Numbered from the stretch's first letter, positions 1-8,898 are shown. The stretch is DNA of 37,141 nt from Streptomyces sioyaensis (GCF_004122735.1 NZ_SDIF01000066.1:1-37141), one strand, 5' to 3'. The notes: generated from the sequence alone by a model not told the origin. Program-made: numbers and translations.

Positions 1-388
1 GCGGCGGGGTGGGCGGTGCCGCGGGGCGTGGCACCGCGGCGTCGGGTCGGTGCGCTCCTCCGGGCGGCCGGGGAGCGGTGTCCTGTGCGTCGTGCGTGCC
101 CTCGGTGTCCATCCGGTGCCCTTGTCCCCCTTGAGCCGTGGGCTGCTGCGTCGTTGCGCCGCGGCCGCGTCCTCGGGCCGCGCTGCCATTGTCATGCCCG
201 CGCTGGTCCCTGCCACTGCCGGGCGCGCCGTCGCTCAATCTACTGGCCGCGGGCCGCCGCTATGTCCGGTGCGGACAACGCAACACGCGCACTTCTCCCG
301 AACGGAACATGCCAGACCCGCCCGGCCGCCCCTAGCCTGCGGGAACAAGACCTTTGTACGTCGTCCCGTTCCACCCCAGGAGACTGCC
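1..388. other. Upstream region of gabT, no supported gene
   Basis: No open frame in this stretch has convincing Streptomyces codon use on either strand; the long frames that cross it are frame shadows of gabT. It must hold the gabT promoter, but I cannot name a -35/-10 pair with confidence. The one clear element is the inverted repeat at 263-277, listed separately. Confidence 0.5.
263..277. promoter_or_regulatory. Inverted repeat, candidate operator upstream of gabT
   Basis: The sequence reads TGTCCG-GTG-CGGACA, two perfect 6-base arms around a 3-base centre, about 112 bases before the gabT start. A short symmetrical site of this kind suits a dimeric repressor or activator. The regulator is not identifiable from this window and the role is inference. 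Confidence 0.35.
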
Positions 389-1738
389 ATGACCGAACTG
401 TCCGGAGGCCCCACCCTCCCCCAGGAGCGTCGCGTCGTCACCGCGATCCCCGGCCCGAAGTCGCAGGAGCTGTGGGCGCGCAAGCAGGCCACGGTGGCCG
501 GTGGTGTCGGCGCCGTGCTGCCCGTCTTCGTCAAGCGCGCGGGCGGCGGTGTCCTGGAGGACGTGGACGGGAACTCCCTGATCGACTTCGGCTCCGGCAT
601 CGCGGTGACCTCGGTCGGCAACAGTGCGGAGGCGGTCGTCCGCCGGGCCACCGCGCAGCTCGCGGCCTTCACCCACACCTGCGCGATGGTGGCGCCGTAC
701 GAGCCGTACATCGAGGTCTGTGAGCAGCTGGCCGAGCTGACGCCGGGCGACCACGCGAAGAAGTCGGCGCTGTTCAACTCCGGTGCGGAGGCGGTCGAGA
801 ACGCCGTCAAGATCGCCCGCGTGCACACCAAGCGCCAGGCGGTCGTCGTCTTCGACCACGGCTACCACGGCCGCACGAACCTGACGATGGCGCTCACCGC
901 CAAGAACATGCCGTACAAGCAGGGCTTCGGCCCGTTCGCGCCCGAGGTCTACCGCGTCCCGGTGGCCTACCCCTACCGCTGGCTGACCGGCCCGGAGAAC
1001 TGTGCGCAGGAGGCCGCGGAGCAGGCCATCTCGCAGATCTCCAAGCAGATCGGGGCGGAGAACGTCGCGGCGATCATCATCGAGCCGGTGCTCGGTGAGG
1101 GCGGTTTCATCGAGCCGGCCAAGGGCTTCCTGCCCGCGATCGCGAACTTCGCGAAGGAGAACGGCATCGTCTTCGTCGCGGACGAGATCCAGTCCGGCTT
1201 CTGCCGTACCGGCCAGTGGTTCGCGTGTGAGGACGAGGGCATCGTCCCGGACCTGATCACCACCGCCAAGGGCATCGCGGGCGGTCTGCCGCTGGCCGCG
1301 GTCACCGGCCGCGCCGAGATCATGGACGCCGCGCACGCCGGCGGCCTGGGCGGCACCTACGGCGGCAACCCGGTGGCCTGCGCCGCGGCGCTGGGCTCGA
1401 TCGAGACCATGCGCGAGCAGGACCTGAACGCCAAGGCCCGCCGGATCGGCGAGATCATGAAGCCGCGGCTGACCGCGATCGCGGAGAAGTACGACATCAT
1501 CGGCGAGGTCCGCGGCCGTGGCGCGATGATCGCGATCGAGCTGGTCAAGTCCGGCTCCAAGGAGCCGAACCCGGAGGCCACCGCCGCGCTGGCCAAGGCC
1601 TGCCACCAGGAGGGTCTGCTGGTGCTGACGACCGGTACGTACGGCAACGTGCTGCGCTTCCTGCCGCCGCTGGTCATCGGCGAGGACCTGCTGGGCGAGG
1701 GCCTGGACATCCTCGAAGGCGCCTTCGCCACCCTCTGA
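389..1738 (+). CDS. gabT: 4-aminobutyrate aminotransferase
   Basis: GabT moves the amino group of GABA to 2-oxoglutarate, giving succinate semialdehyde and glutamate; it is a cytosolic PLP enzyme. The 449-residue product shows the class III aminotransferase layout: SGAEAVENAVK (about 131-141), the PLP-stacking GYHGRT (158-163), IEPVLGEGGF (231-240), DEIQSGF with the cofactor Asp near 265, and the PLP lysine in TTAKGIAGG (K294). The length is normal for actinobacterial GabT. The ATG at 389 is chosen because AGGAG lies 6-7 bases upstream and the protein then aligns with the family start; the frame is open further upstream but has poor codon use. The neighbouring polyamine import and aldehyde dehydrogenase genes make GABA the expected intermediate. 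Two strong hairpins follow, so it is probably a single-gene transcript. Confidence 0.95.
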   Translation: MTELSGGPTLPQERRVVTAIPGPKSQELWARKQATVAGGVGAVLPVFVKRAGGGVLEDVDGNSLIDFGSGIAVTSVGNSAEAVVRRATAQLAAFTHTCAMVAPYEPYIEVCEQLAELTPGDHAKKSALFNSGAEAVENAVKIARVHTKRQAVVVFDHGYHGRTNLTMALTAKNMPYKQGFGPFAPEVYRVPVAYPYRWLTGPENCAQEAAEQAISQISKQIGAENVAAIIIEPVLGEGGFIEPAKGFLPAIANFAKENGIVFVADEIQSGFCRTGQWFACEDEGIVPDLITTAKGIAGGLPLAAVTGRAEIMDAAHAGGLGGTYGGNPVACAAALGSIETMREQDLNAKARRIGEIMKPRLTAIAEKYDIIGEVRGRGAMIAIELVKSGSKEPNPEATAALAKACHQEGLLVLTTGTYGNVLRFLPPLVIGEDLLGEGLDILEGAFATL

Positions 1739-1749
1739 GCGGCAGTCCG

Positions 1750-1772
1750 CCCGCGGAGCACCGCTCCGCGGG
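1750..1772 (+). terminator. Hairpin downstream of gabT
   Basis: Perfect 10-base arms (CCCGCGGAGC / GCTCCGCGGG) with a 3-base loop, 11 bases after the gabT stop. There is no clear T-run, as is common in Streptomyces. Confidence 0.6.
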
Positions 1773-1806
1773 AGGCACCCGGCGCGGCCGGGGACGGAGA
1801 CCCGGC

Positions 1807-1844
1807 GCGGCCCGGGGCACGGCTGATGCCGTGTCCCGGGCCGC
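1807..1844 (+). terminator. Second, longer hairpin after gabT
   Basis: Arms of 17 bases (1807-1823 and 1828-1844) with a TGAT loop and a single G-T pair. Together with the hairpin at 1750-1772 it forms a tandem terminator that should isolate gabT from the next gene. Confidence 0.65.
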
Positions 1845-2018
1845 GGCGCGTGGCGCCCGGCATGCCCCTGACTTTGCCCCGCCCTTTGAGGATTTCTGTG
1901 CTCATTTCTGTGCGAACGCGCGTAGGTGGAGGCATGGCGTGAAGAAGATGTGCGGGGCCGATGGCGGGCGGGTGATGCGGCTGTCGGGCGCGGTCGCGGT
2001 GCCGTACGGTTTCTGCAG

Positions 2019-3029
2019 ATGAGAGAAACACCCCGCTCGCAGGGGACTGCGGGCGACGCCCGGTCGGCGCTTCCCCGGCTTCGACCAGGCCGTGCCCTCG
2101 CGCACAACACCGGAACCCCTGGCACAGGGAACTCCGGGAATCCTCACCGATCGGATGTCCGCCCGCCCCAGACCCCCCGGGGCGCGCGGGACACCGGTCA
2201 CCACGGCCGCCTCGGAACCACCCCCCCTGTTCCGAGGCGGCCGACCCTTTTCCCGGGCCCCGCGGAGCCGTTCGGCCCCGGCCCCCGCCGCCTGTCCCCG
2301 CTGTCGGTCGGTGTGGTCGGTGCGCTCCTCTTCGCCGTGCTCACCTGGCAGGTGGCCGGGCACGGCCCGCTGCGCGCGCTCGACGAGCGGCTCGGCCGCG
2401 CCGTGGCCGACGGTGGCCTGCCCGCCGGGCCTGCCGGGTTCTTCGCCGATCTCGGCAATACGGCGGTGGCGCTGCCGGTGCTGTCGGCGGTCCTGGTGTG
2501 GGCCGTGTGGCGGGGCCGGCGCGAAGCGCGTCACCGGGCGGCCGACGGCGGCGCTCCCCCGCGCTGGTGGCTGCCCCCGCTCGCGGCCGGCCTCACGGCG
2601 GCCGCGGTGCCCGCGCTGGTGGTCCCGCTCAAACTGTGGCTCGCCCGGCCGGGCCCGCCGCAGATGGCGGGCGCCGTGCACGAGGGCTTCTATCCGTCGG
2701 GCCACGGCGCCACGGCGGCGGTGCTCTACGGCCTGGCCGCGCTGCTGCTGTTCCGCGGCCGGCGGCGGACCGCGGACCGCCGCCCGGTCGTGCCGGCGGT
2801 CGCCGCCGCGGTCGTCCTGCTCAATGCGGGCGTCGGCACCGGCCTGGTGCGCCGGGGCTATCACTGGCCGCTGGACGTGCTCGGCAGCTGGTGTCTGGCC
2901 GGGGTGCTGCTCGCGGTGTGGTGTGCGGTGTGCGACCGGTGGTCGGGCGGCCGCCGCACGGTGGGCACGCAGGGACGGCCGGCCGGGCTGCCACAGACCC
3001 CGGAGGGACGGCCGGCGGGGCTCCCCTAG
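2019..3029 (+). CDS. PAP2-family membrane phosphatase (start uncertain)
   Basis: This is a type 2 phosphatidic acid phosphatase superfamily protein, an integral membrane enzyme that dephosphorylates lipid phosphates or undecaprenyl pyrophosphate; the substrate cannot be read from the sequence. The motifs are KLWLARPGP (motif 1, K...RP), YPSGH (motif 2) and RRGYHWPLD (motif 3, R...H...D), spaced among about five hydrophobic helices. The start is weak: the ATG at 2019 has no clear ribosome binding site and the first ~95 codons have poor third-position GC, so real coding may begin near the first helix (for example GTG 2313). Between about 2155 and 2240 a different frame (ATG 2155) looks more coding-like, which hints at a frameshift. 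The C-terminus holds a short direct repeat (GRPAGLP twice). Confidence 0.75.
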   Translation: MRETPRSQGTAGDARSALPRLRPGRALAHNTGTPGTGNSGNPHRSDVRPPQTPRGARDTGHHGRLGTTPPVPRRPTLFPGPAEPFGPGPRRLSPLSVGVVGALLFAVLTWQVAGHGPLRALDERLGRAVADGGLPAGPAGFFADLGNTAVALPVLSAVLVWAVWRGRREARHRAADGGAPPRWWLPPLAAGLTAAAVPALVVPLKLWLARPGPPQMAGAVHEGFYPSGHGATAAVLYGLAALLLFRGRRRTADRRPVVPAVAAAVVLLNAGVGTGLVRRGYHWPLDVLGSWCLAGVLLAVWCAVCDRWSGGRRTVGTQGRPAGLPQTPEGRPAGLP

Positions 3030-3036
3030 CCCCCGG

Positions 3037-3067
3037 AGGGGCGGGCGGCGCGCGGCCGCCCGCCCCT
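3037..3067. terminator. Bidirectional terminator between PAP2 and oxidase genes
   Basis: Arms 3037-3049 and 3055-3067 (AGGGGCGGGCGGC paired with its complement) enclose a 5-base loop. It lies between the convergent stops at 3029 and 3077 and can serve both genes. Confidence 0.7.
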
Positions 3068-3076
3068 GACCAGGCG

Positions 3077-4507
3077 TCAGCTGTCGAAGCCCAGCCCCAC
3101 CTTGTCCATGGCCTTCAGCCACAGATTGCGGCGTCCGCCCTGGTTGTCGGCGCGGGTCATCGACCACTGGGTCATCCCGATGCCGGCCCAGCGCAGCGGC
3201 TCCGGCGGGAACGGCAGCGGCTTGCTGCGCACCATCTCCAGCTCGGTGCGCTCGGTGCGCTCGCCCGCGAGCAGGTCGAGCATCACCTCGGCGCCGAAGC
3301 GGGTGGCGCCCACGCCGAGGCCCGTGTAGCCGGTGGCGTAGGCGACCCGGCCGGCGTGCGCGGTGCCGAAGAAGGCGGAGAAGCGCGAGCAGGTGTCGAT
3401 GGCGCCGCCCCAGGTGTGGGTGAAGCGCAGCCCCTCCAACTGCGGGAAGCAGCGGAAGAAGTGCCGGGCGAGCTTCTCGTAGGTGGCCGGGTGGTGGTCG
3501 TATTCGGCGCGTACGCCGCCGCCGTAGCGGTAGACGATGTCGTAGCCGCCCCACAGGATGCGGTGGTCCTCGGTGATGCGGAAGTAGTGGAAGTGGTTGT
3601 TGGAGTCCGACAGGCCCTGGCGGTTCTTCCAGCCGATGGCGGCGAGCTGTTCGTCGGTCAGCGGCTCGGTCATCAGCGCGTGGTCGTAGACCGGGACGAT
3701 GTACGGGCGTACCCGCTTGACCAGGGACGGGAAGGCGTTGGTGCCCAGCGCGACATGGCGGGCGAAGACCCGGCCGTAGGGGGTGCGGACGGCCATGCCC
3801 GTACCTTCCGAGGCGAGCGCGGTGGCGCGGGTGCGCTCGTAGATGCGGACGCCGAGGCCGAGGCAGGCCTTCTTCAGGCCCCAGGCGAGGCGGGCCGGGT
3901 TGAGCATGGCGACGCCGTCGCGGTCCCACAGTCCGGCGCGGAAGGTCGGTGAGTCGACCTCGGCGCGCAGGGCGTCCTCGTCGAGGAAGGTGTGCCGGTC
4001 GAGGCCGAGTTCCGCGGCGTCCTCGGCGGCCTCCTGGAGTTCGGCGACCTGGTGGGGCTCGGTGGCGATGTCGATCTCGCCGGTGCGCTCGAAGGCGCAG
4101 TCGATGCCGTAGCGGGCGACGGCGTCCCCGATGGCGTCGAGGTTGCGGATGCCGAGCTTTTCGAGCGTGGCGAGTTCGCCGGGCCAGCGGGCCAGGCCGT
4201 TGCCGAGGCCGTGGGTGAGGGAGGCGGCGCAGAAGCCGCCGTTGCGCCCGGAGGCGGCCCAGCCGATCTCGGCTCCTTCGATGAGGACGACGTCGCGCGC
4301 GGGGTCCCGTTCCTTGGCGATCAGTGCGGTCCACAGTCCCGAGTAGCCGCCGCCGACGACCAGCAGATCGCAGGTCTCGTCGCCCACGAGGGCGGGCCGG
4401 GCGGCGGGGCGGGCCGGGTCGTCGAGCCAGAAGGGGGTGGGGGCGGCGTCCGCGAGTGCATGGACGGGGGACGCCCCGGACGTGTGCGGCATGGCAGCTC
4501 GTGCCAT
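3077..4507 (-). CDS. FAD-dependent amine oxidoreductase (PuuB/DAO type)
   Basis: A 476-residue flavoprotein of the D-amino acid oxidase/PuuB family. The dinucleotide-binding fold is at the N-terminus (DLLVVGGGYSGLWTA, about 48-61), followed by the FAD-contacting GWAASGRNGGFC. Relatives oxidise gamma-glutamylputrescine or other amines to aldehydes with release of ammonia and peroxide. As the last gene of the pot transporter run it most likely oxidises the imported polyamine or a derivative; the exact substrate is inference. The ATG at 4507 has AGGAG 8 bases upstream and begins 4 bases after the potC stop, so it is translated with the transporter. An ATG five codons in (4492) is a weaker alternative. 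No glutamine-synthetase-like PuuA is present here. Confidence 0.85.
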   Translation of the reverse strand: MARAAMPHTSGASPVHALADAAPTPFWLDDPARPAARPALVGDETCDLLVVGGGYSGLWTALIAKERDPARDVVLIEGAEIGWAASGRNGGFCAASLTHGLGNGLARWPGELATLEKLGIRNLDAIGDAVARYGIDCAFERTGEIDIATEPHQVAELQEAAEDAAELGLDRHTFLDEDALRAEVDSPTFRAGLWDRDGVAMLNPARLAWGLKKACLGLGVRIYERTRATALASEGTGMAVRTPYGRVFARHVALGTNAFPSLVKRVRPYIVPVYDHALMTEPLTDEQLAAIGWKNRQGLSDSNNHFHYFRITEDHRILWGGYDIVYRYGGGVRAEYDHHPATYEKLARHFFRCFPQLEGLRFTHTWGGAIDTCSRFSAFFGTAHAGRVAYATGYTGLGVGATRFGAEVMLDLLAGERTERTELEMVRSKPLPFPPEPLRWAGIGMTQWSMTRADNQGGRRNLWLKAMDKVGLGFDS

Positions 4508-4511
4508 GTTC

Positions 4512-5369
4512 TCAGCTCCTCTTGCTCCTCTTGCGGCGGTTCCCGGCCAATTGACCGGCGAGTACACACAACACCGCGACCAGGAACATCGCGGTGCCGA
4601 TGACATTGATCTGGACGGGCGTGCCCCGTTGTGCCGATCCCCAGACGAACATCGGGAAGGTCACGGTGGAGCCCGCGTTGAAGTTGGTGATGATGAAGTC
4701 GTCGAAGGACAGCGCGAAGGACAGCAGCGCACCGGCCGCGATGCCGGGGGCGGCGATCGGCAGGGTCACCCGCAGGAAGGTCTGGACGGGTGAGGCGTAG
4801 AGGTCCTGGGCGGCCTGTTCCAGTCGCGGGTCCATACTCATCACCCGGGCCTTGACCGCGGTGACCACGAAGCTCAGGCAGAACATGATGTGGGCGATGA
4901 GGATCGTCCAGAAGCCGAACTGGATGCCCATGTTGAGGAAGAGGGTGGCCAGCGAGGCGGCCATGACGACCTCGGGCATCGCCATCGGCAGAAAGATCAG
5001 GGTGTTGACGCCGGAGCGGGCGCGGAAGCGGTAGCGGGCCAGCGCGAACGCGATCATGGTGCCGAGGACGGTGGCGCCGACGGTGGCCCACAGCGCCAGC
5101 TGCAGGCTCAGGCCGAGCGAGCCGCACAGATCGGCGACGCCGCACGGATCGCGCCAGGCGTCCGTGGAGAAGTGCTGCCACTGGTAGTTGAAGCGGCCGT
5201 TGGGCTTGTTGAAGGAGAAGACCATCACCACGAGGTTGGGCAGGATCAGATAGCCCAGCGTGGCGAGGCCGGCGAGCGTGACGAGGTGGCGGCGCAGCCA
5301 GCGCAGGCCCCGGTTCGGGGTGCGGGCCGCGGGGGCCTGGGAGTCTTTCGTGGTCTCGTGGACGGCCAT
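4512..5369 (-). CDS. potC: Polyamine ABC transporter permease PotC-like
   Basis: A 285-residue inner-membrane permease of the spermidine/putrescine importer. It has about six hydrophobic segments and the cytoplasmic EAA loop (EQAAQDLYASPVQTFLRVTLP) that docks on the ATPase. The first helix is TLAGLATLGYLILPNLVVMV and the family phrase SFDDFIITNF is present. The start ATG shares one base with the potB stop (TGATG), so translation is coupled. PotB and PotC are distinguished here by order and by resemblance: this one carries the PotC-like MPEVVMAASLATLF region. It works with PotA, PotB and PotD. Confidence 0.92.
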   Translation of the reverse strand: MAVHETTKDSQAPAARTPNRGLRWLRRHLVTLAGLATLGYLILPNLVVMVFSFNKPNGRFNYQWQHFSTDAWRDPCGVADLCGSLGLSLQLALWATVGATVLGTMIAFALARYRFRARSGVNTLIFLPMAMPEVVMAASLATLFLNMGIQFGFWTILIAHIMFCLSFVVTAVKARVMSMDPRLEQAAQDLYASPVQTFLRVTLPIAAPGIAAGALLSFALSFDDFIITNFNAGSTVTFPMFVWGSAQRGTPVQINVIGTAMFLVAVLCVLAGQLAGNRRKRSKRS

Positions 5370-6316
5370 CAGACCAGGTCCTCCGTCCCGGACTTGCGGA
5401 TGTAGAGGGTGACCATGGCGAGGATGGCCGCCATGAGGATGAAGGAGAGCGCGGCCGCGGTCGGGTAGTCCAGGACCCGCAGGAACTGGGACTGGATGAC
5501 GTTGCCGATCATCTTCTGGTCGGTGGAGCCCAGCAGTTCGGCGTTGATGTAGTCACCGGCGGCAGGGATGAAGGTCAGCAGGGTGCCGGCGACGACACCG
5601 GGCATCGACAGCGGGAAGGTCACCCGGCGGAACGTGGTCGACGGGCGGGCGTAGAGGTCGCCGGCGGCCTCGTGCAGGCGCGGGTCGATGCGCTCCAGCG
5701 AGGTGTAGAGCGGCAGGACCATGAACGGCAGGAAGTTGTAGGTCAGTCCGCAGACCACCGCGAGCGGGGTGGCCAGCACCCGGTGCCCCTCGGTGACGCC
5801 CAGCCAGCTGGTGACGTCCAGGACGTGCAGCGAGTTCAGCACGCCGACGACCGGCCCGCCGTCGGCCAGGATCGTCTTCCAGGCGAGCGTACGGATCAGG
5901 AAGCTGGTGAAGAACGGGGCGATGACCAGGATCATCACCACATTGCGCCAGCGGCCCGCCTTGAAGGCGATGAGGTAGGCCAGCGGATAGCCCAGGACCA
6001 GGCAGAGCACGGTGGCGACGCCGGCGTACGCCATCGAGCGGACGAACTGCGGCCAGTATTCGCCGAGCGCGTCCCAGTAGGTGGCGAAGTGCCAGGTGAC
6101 CTTGAAGCCCTCTTCGAGGGAGCCGGTCTGGATCGAGGTCGACGCCTGGTAGACGAGCGGTGCGGCGAAGAAGACGAGCAGCCACAGGATGCCGGGCAGC
6201 AGCAGCCAGTAGGGGACCAGGCGCTTGCGGACGGGGGTCTTGCGGAGGACGGGGGTCTCCGCCCCGGCCGGCCCGTCCGGTGGCGCGGGTGCGGAGGTCG
6301 TGATCGCTGGTGTCAC
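5369..6316 (-). CDS. potB: Polyamine ABC transporter permease PotB-like
   Basis: A 315-residue permease, partner of PotC in the membrane channel. After a Pro/Ala-rich cytoplasmic tail of about 35 residues come six helices, the first being YWLLLPGILWLLVFFAAPLV. The EAA loop reads LHEAAGDLYARPSTTFRRVTFP. The start is the GTG at 6316: it overlaps the potA stop by four bases (GTGA), a typical coupled junction, and gives a family-normal length. A much longer open frame upstream lies inside potA and is a shadow. Confidence 0.92.
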   Translation of the reverse strand: MTPAITTSAPAPPDGPAGAETPVLRKTPVRKRLVPYWLLLPGILWLLVFFAAPLVYQASTSIQTGSLEEGFKVTWHFATYWDALGEYWPQFVRSMAYAGVATVLCLVLGYPLAYLIAFKAGRWRNVVMILVIAPFFTSFLIRTLAWKTILADGGPVVGVLNSLHVLDVTSWLGVTEGHRVLATPLAVVCGLTYNFLPFMVLPLYTSLERIDPRLHEAAGDLYARPSTTFRRVTFPLSMPGVVAGTLLTFIPAAGDYINAELLGSTDQKMIGNVIQSQFLRVLDYPTAAALSFILMAAILAMVTLYIRKSGTEDLV

Positions 6317-7479
6317 GCCGCCTCCTCGTCGAGGTCCGCGCCGGCCTGGATGTCCTGGGCGGCGTCCAGACCGAAGGTGTGGGCCGGGCTCCAGTGCAGC
6401 ACGATCCCGGCGCCGGGAACGAGGCGGCCGTCGCGCTCGATGTTCTGCTCGTAGACGGCGAGTTCGCCTCCCAGGCCGGGCACCTCGACGACGTACTGGG
6501 TGGAGACGCCGATGAAGCTGGCGTCCTTGATGCGGCCGGGCAGCCGGTTGTGGCCCTCGGTGATCGACCCGGCGTCGTCGCCGTGCTTCAGCGCGACCTT
6601 CTCGGGCCGCACGCCGGCCAGCACCTTCTCGCCCGTACGGGCTGAGGCGCTGCACCGGGCGGCGGGCAGCCGCAGCTTGGCGTCACCGGCCTTGAGCAGC
6701 AGCTCCTCGCCGCCGGCCTCGACGACCTCGGCCTCGATCAGGTTGGAGGTGCCCAGGAAGTTGGCGACGAAGGTGGTGGCGGGGTTCTCGTAGAGGTCGG
6801 CGGGGGCGCCGAGCTGTTCGACCCGGCCGCCGTTCATCACGGCCACGGTGTCGGCCATCGTCATGGCCTCCTCCTGGTCGTGGGTGACGTGCACGAAGGT
6901 GATGCCGACCTCGGTCTGGATGCGCTTGAGCTCCAGCTGCATCTGGCGGCGCAGCTTGAGGTCGAGGGCGCCCAGCGGTTCGTCGAGGAGCAGCACCTGC
7001 GGGTGGTTGATCAGCGCCCGGGCGACCGCGACCCGCTGCTGCTGGCCGCCGGAGAGCTGCTGCGGCTTGCGGCGCGCCATCGGCCCGAGCTGGACGAGGT
7101 CGAGCATCTCCTCGACCTGCTTCTTGACGGACTTGATGCCGCGGCGGCGCAGGCCGAAGGCGACGTTCTCGTAGATGTCCAGGTGCGGGAAGAGCGCGTA
7201 GTTCTGGAAGACGGTGTTGACCTGGCGCTTGTAGGGCGGCAGGGCGGTGACGTCCTGGCCGGACAGCTCGACGGTGCCGGTGGTCGGGTCCTCCAGCCCG
7301 GCGATCATGCGCAGGGTGGTCGTCTTGCCGCAGCCCGAGGCGCCCAGCAGCGCGAAGAAGGAGCCCGCGGGGACGGTCAGGTCGAGCGGATGGACGGCGG
7401 TGAAGGAGCCGTAGGTCTTGCTTATCCCGTGGAGGCGGACATCGCCGCCACTGCTCTGGGGGGTCGCGGTCTTCGTCAT
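6313..7479 (-). CDS. potA: Polyamine ABC transporter ATP-binding protein
   Basis: A 388-residue ATPase that powers polyamine uptake. Walker A is GASGCGKTT (46-54), the Q-loop is FQNYALFPH, the signature LSGGQQQRV (142-150), Walker B QVLLLDEP (161-168), and the switch His lies in HVTHDQEEA. The C-terminal third is a TOBE-type regulatory domain (ANFLGTSNLIEAEV onward), as in PotA/CysA-group ATPases. Only a weak GGGAC-like ribosome binding site precedes the ATG. It follows potD1 by about 55 bases and overlaps potB by four. Confidence 0.94.
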   Translation of the reverse strand: MTKTATPQSSGGDVRLHGISKTYGSFTAVHPLDLTVPAGSFFALLGASGCGKTTTLRMIAGLEDPTTGTVELSGQDVTALPPYKRQVNTVFQNYALFPHLDIYENVAFGLRRRGIKSVKKQVEEMLDLVQLGPMARRKPQQLSGGQQQRVAVARALINHPQVLLLDEPLGALDLKLRRQMQLELKRIQTEVGITFVHVTHDQEEAMTMADTVAVMNGGRVEQLGAPADLYENPATTFVANFLGTSNLIEAEVVEAGGEELLLKAGDAKLRLPAARCSASARTGEKVLAGVRPEKVALKHGDDAGSITEGHNRLPGRIKDASFIGVSTQYVVEVPGLGGELAVYEQNIERDGRLVPGAGIVLHWSPAHTFGLDAAQDIQAGADLDEEAA

Positions 7480-7534
7480 GTCGGTCGTCCCGTGTGTCGG
7501 AGGGCGAAACGGCTCGGGCGGGCCCGGTGGGGGG

Positions 7535-8782
7535 TCAGGCGCCGGTGAGGTCGGAGAACTTCTGGGAGAACTCCTTGTTCTCCTTGGCGGACAGGGCGCG
7601 GAAGGAGTGGGAGCGGGCGGCCATCTCCTTGTCCGGCAGGATCAGCGGGTTGTCGGCCGCGCTCTTGTCGATCTTGGCCAGTTCCTCGCGTACCCCGTCG
7701 ACGGGACAGGCGTAGTTGATGTACGCCGCGAGCCGGGCCGCTGCCTTCGGCTCGTAGAAATAGTCGATGAGCCGTTCGGCGTTCTGCTTGTGGCGGGCCT
7801 TGTTCGGCACCATGAGGTTGTCGGTGGACGTCATGTAGCCGGACTTGGGGATGGCGTAGGCGATGTCCGGGTTGTCGCTCTGGAGCTGGACGATGTCACC
7901 GGCCCAGGCCACACAGGCGGCGAGATCGCCCTTGTCCAGGTCGTTGGTGTAGTCGTTGCCGGTGAAGCGGCGGATCTGCTTGGAGTCGACGCCCTTCTGG
8001 AGCCGGGCGATGGCCGCGTCGTAGTCGTCCGCGGTGACGTCCTCGGGCCGCTTGCCCATGTCCAGCAGCGTCAGCCCGATGCTGTCGCGCATCTCGGAGA
8101 GGAAGCCGACCCGCCCCTTGAGCTTCGGGTCCTCCAGCAGCTGGCTGACCGAGTCGACCTTCTTCCCGCCGGTGGCCTTCTTGTTGTACGCGATGATCGC
8201 CGGGATGCCCTGCCAGACGTAGGAGTGCGCGCGGCCCGGGTCCCAGGCGGGGTCGCGGTACTGCGCCGAGAGGTTGGCGTAGGCGTGCGGCAGGTTGGCG
8301 GGGTCCAGCTGCTGGATCCAGCCCAGGGAGATCATCCGGGCGCACATCCAGTCGGTGAGCACGATCAGATCGCGGCCGGTGTCCTGGCCGGCCGCGAGCT
8401 GCGCCTGGATCTTGCCGAAGAACTCGTCGTTGTCGTTGATGTCCTCGGTGTATTTGACGGCGATGCCGGTGCGCCGGGTGAAGCGGTCCAGCGTCGGACG
8501 GTGCTTGCCGTCCTTGCTGACGTCCATGTACTCGGTCCAGTTGGAGAAGTTGAGACGCTTCTCCGCCGCGGAGTGGTCCTCGCTCCGGCCGGCGTCCGTA
8601 CGGCCGGCGGGCGGGATCCCGCACGCCGTCAGGGCGCCCAGCCCGCCGGCCGCGGCCGCCACGGCACCGCCGGCGCGCAGCAGGGAGCGGCGGGTCATGG
8701 CGAGCCGGCCGTTGGTCATACTGCGGCGCACGGCGGCGAGTTCGACCGGGGACAGGGGTTCGGGCTGCTCGTGGTGCTCCAT
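7535..8782 (-). CDS. potD: Spermidine/putrescine-binding lipoprotein, PotD-like (copy 1)
   Basis: The 415-residue extracellular substrate-binding protein for the Pot importer. The N-terminus has a twin-arginine motif (RRSLLR, 31-36), a hydrophobic stretch and a lipobox LTAC (C54), so it is probably exported by Tat and lipid-anchored. Family landmarks are NFSNWTEYMDV, the acidic EDINDNDEFFGKI and DLIVLTDWMCARM. The ATG at 8782 is preceded by GAAAGGG; the extra 30 residues before the Arg pair are usual in Streptomyces homologues. A second PotD paralogue lies at 12513-13694 and shares DINDNDEFFGKI-like and RRFTGNDY blocks. Position between aldehyde dehydrogenase 1 and potA fits one polyamine uptake and catabolism unit. 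Confidence 0.93.
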   Translation of the reverse strand: MEHHEQPEPLSPVELAAVRRSMTNGRLAMTRRSLLRAGGAVAAAAGGLGALTACGIPPAGRTDAGRSEDHSAAEKRLNFSNWTEYMDVSKDGKHRPTLDRFTRRTGIAVKYTEDINDNDEFFGKIQAQLAAGQDTGRDLIVLTDWMCARMISLGWIQQLDPANLPHAYANLSAQYRDPAWDPGRAHSYVWQGIPAIIAYNKKATGGKKVDSVSQLLEDPKLKGRVGFLSEMRDSIGLTLLDMGKRPEDVTADDYDAAIARLQKGVDSKQIRRFTGNDYTNDLDKGDLAACVAWAGDIVQLQSDNPDIAYAIPKSGYMTSTDNLMVPNKARHKQNAERLIDYFYEPKAAARLAAYINYACPVDGVREELAKIDKSAADNPLILPDKEMAARSHSFRALSAKENKEFSQKFSDLTGA

Positions 8783-8857
8783 GGGCGGTGCCCTTTCAGG
8801 GGTGAACCCGGCTCTCGGCCGGTGATGACGATGCCGCGCGGCGCGGGCCGCAGGGGT

Positions 8858-8880
8858 GGCGGCGGGGCTGCCCCGCCGCC
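8858..8880 (-). terminator. Hairpin between aldehyde dehydrogenase 1 and potD1
   Basis: GGCGGCGGGG / CCCCGCCGCC arms around CTG, 19 bases after the dehydrogenase stop on the minus strand. It may act as a partial terminator or a messenger-stabilising stem that sets different levels for the enzyme and the transporter. Confidence 0.55.
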
Positions 8881-8898
8881 GTAAGGGTGGGACGTCCA

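Noticed and set aside
1902..4334. An 810-codon minus-strand frame across the oxidase and PAP2 genes
   Set aside because: Arg/Pro/Gly-rich translation without domain similarity; it is an out-of-frame shadow.
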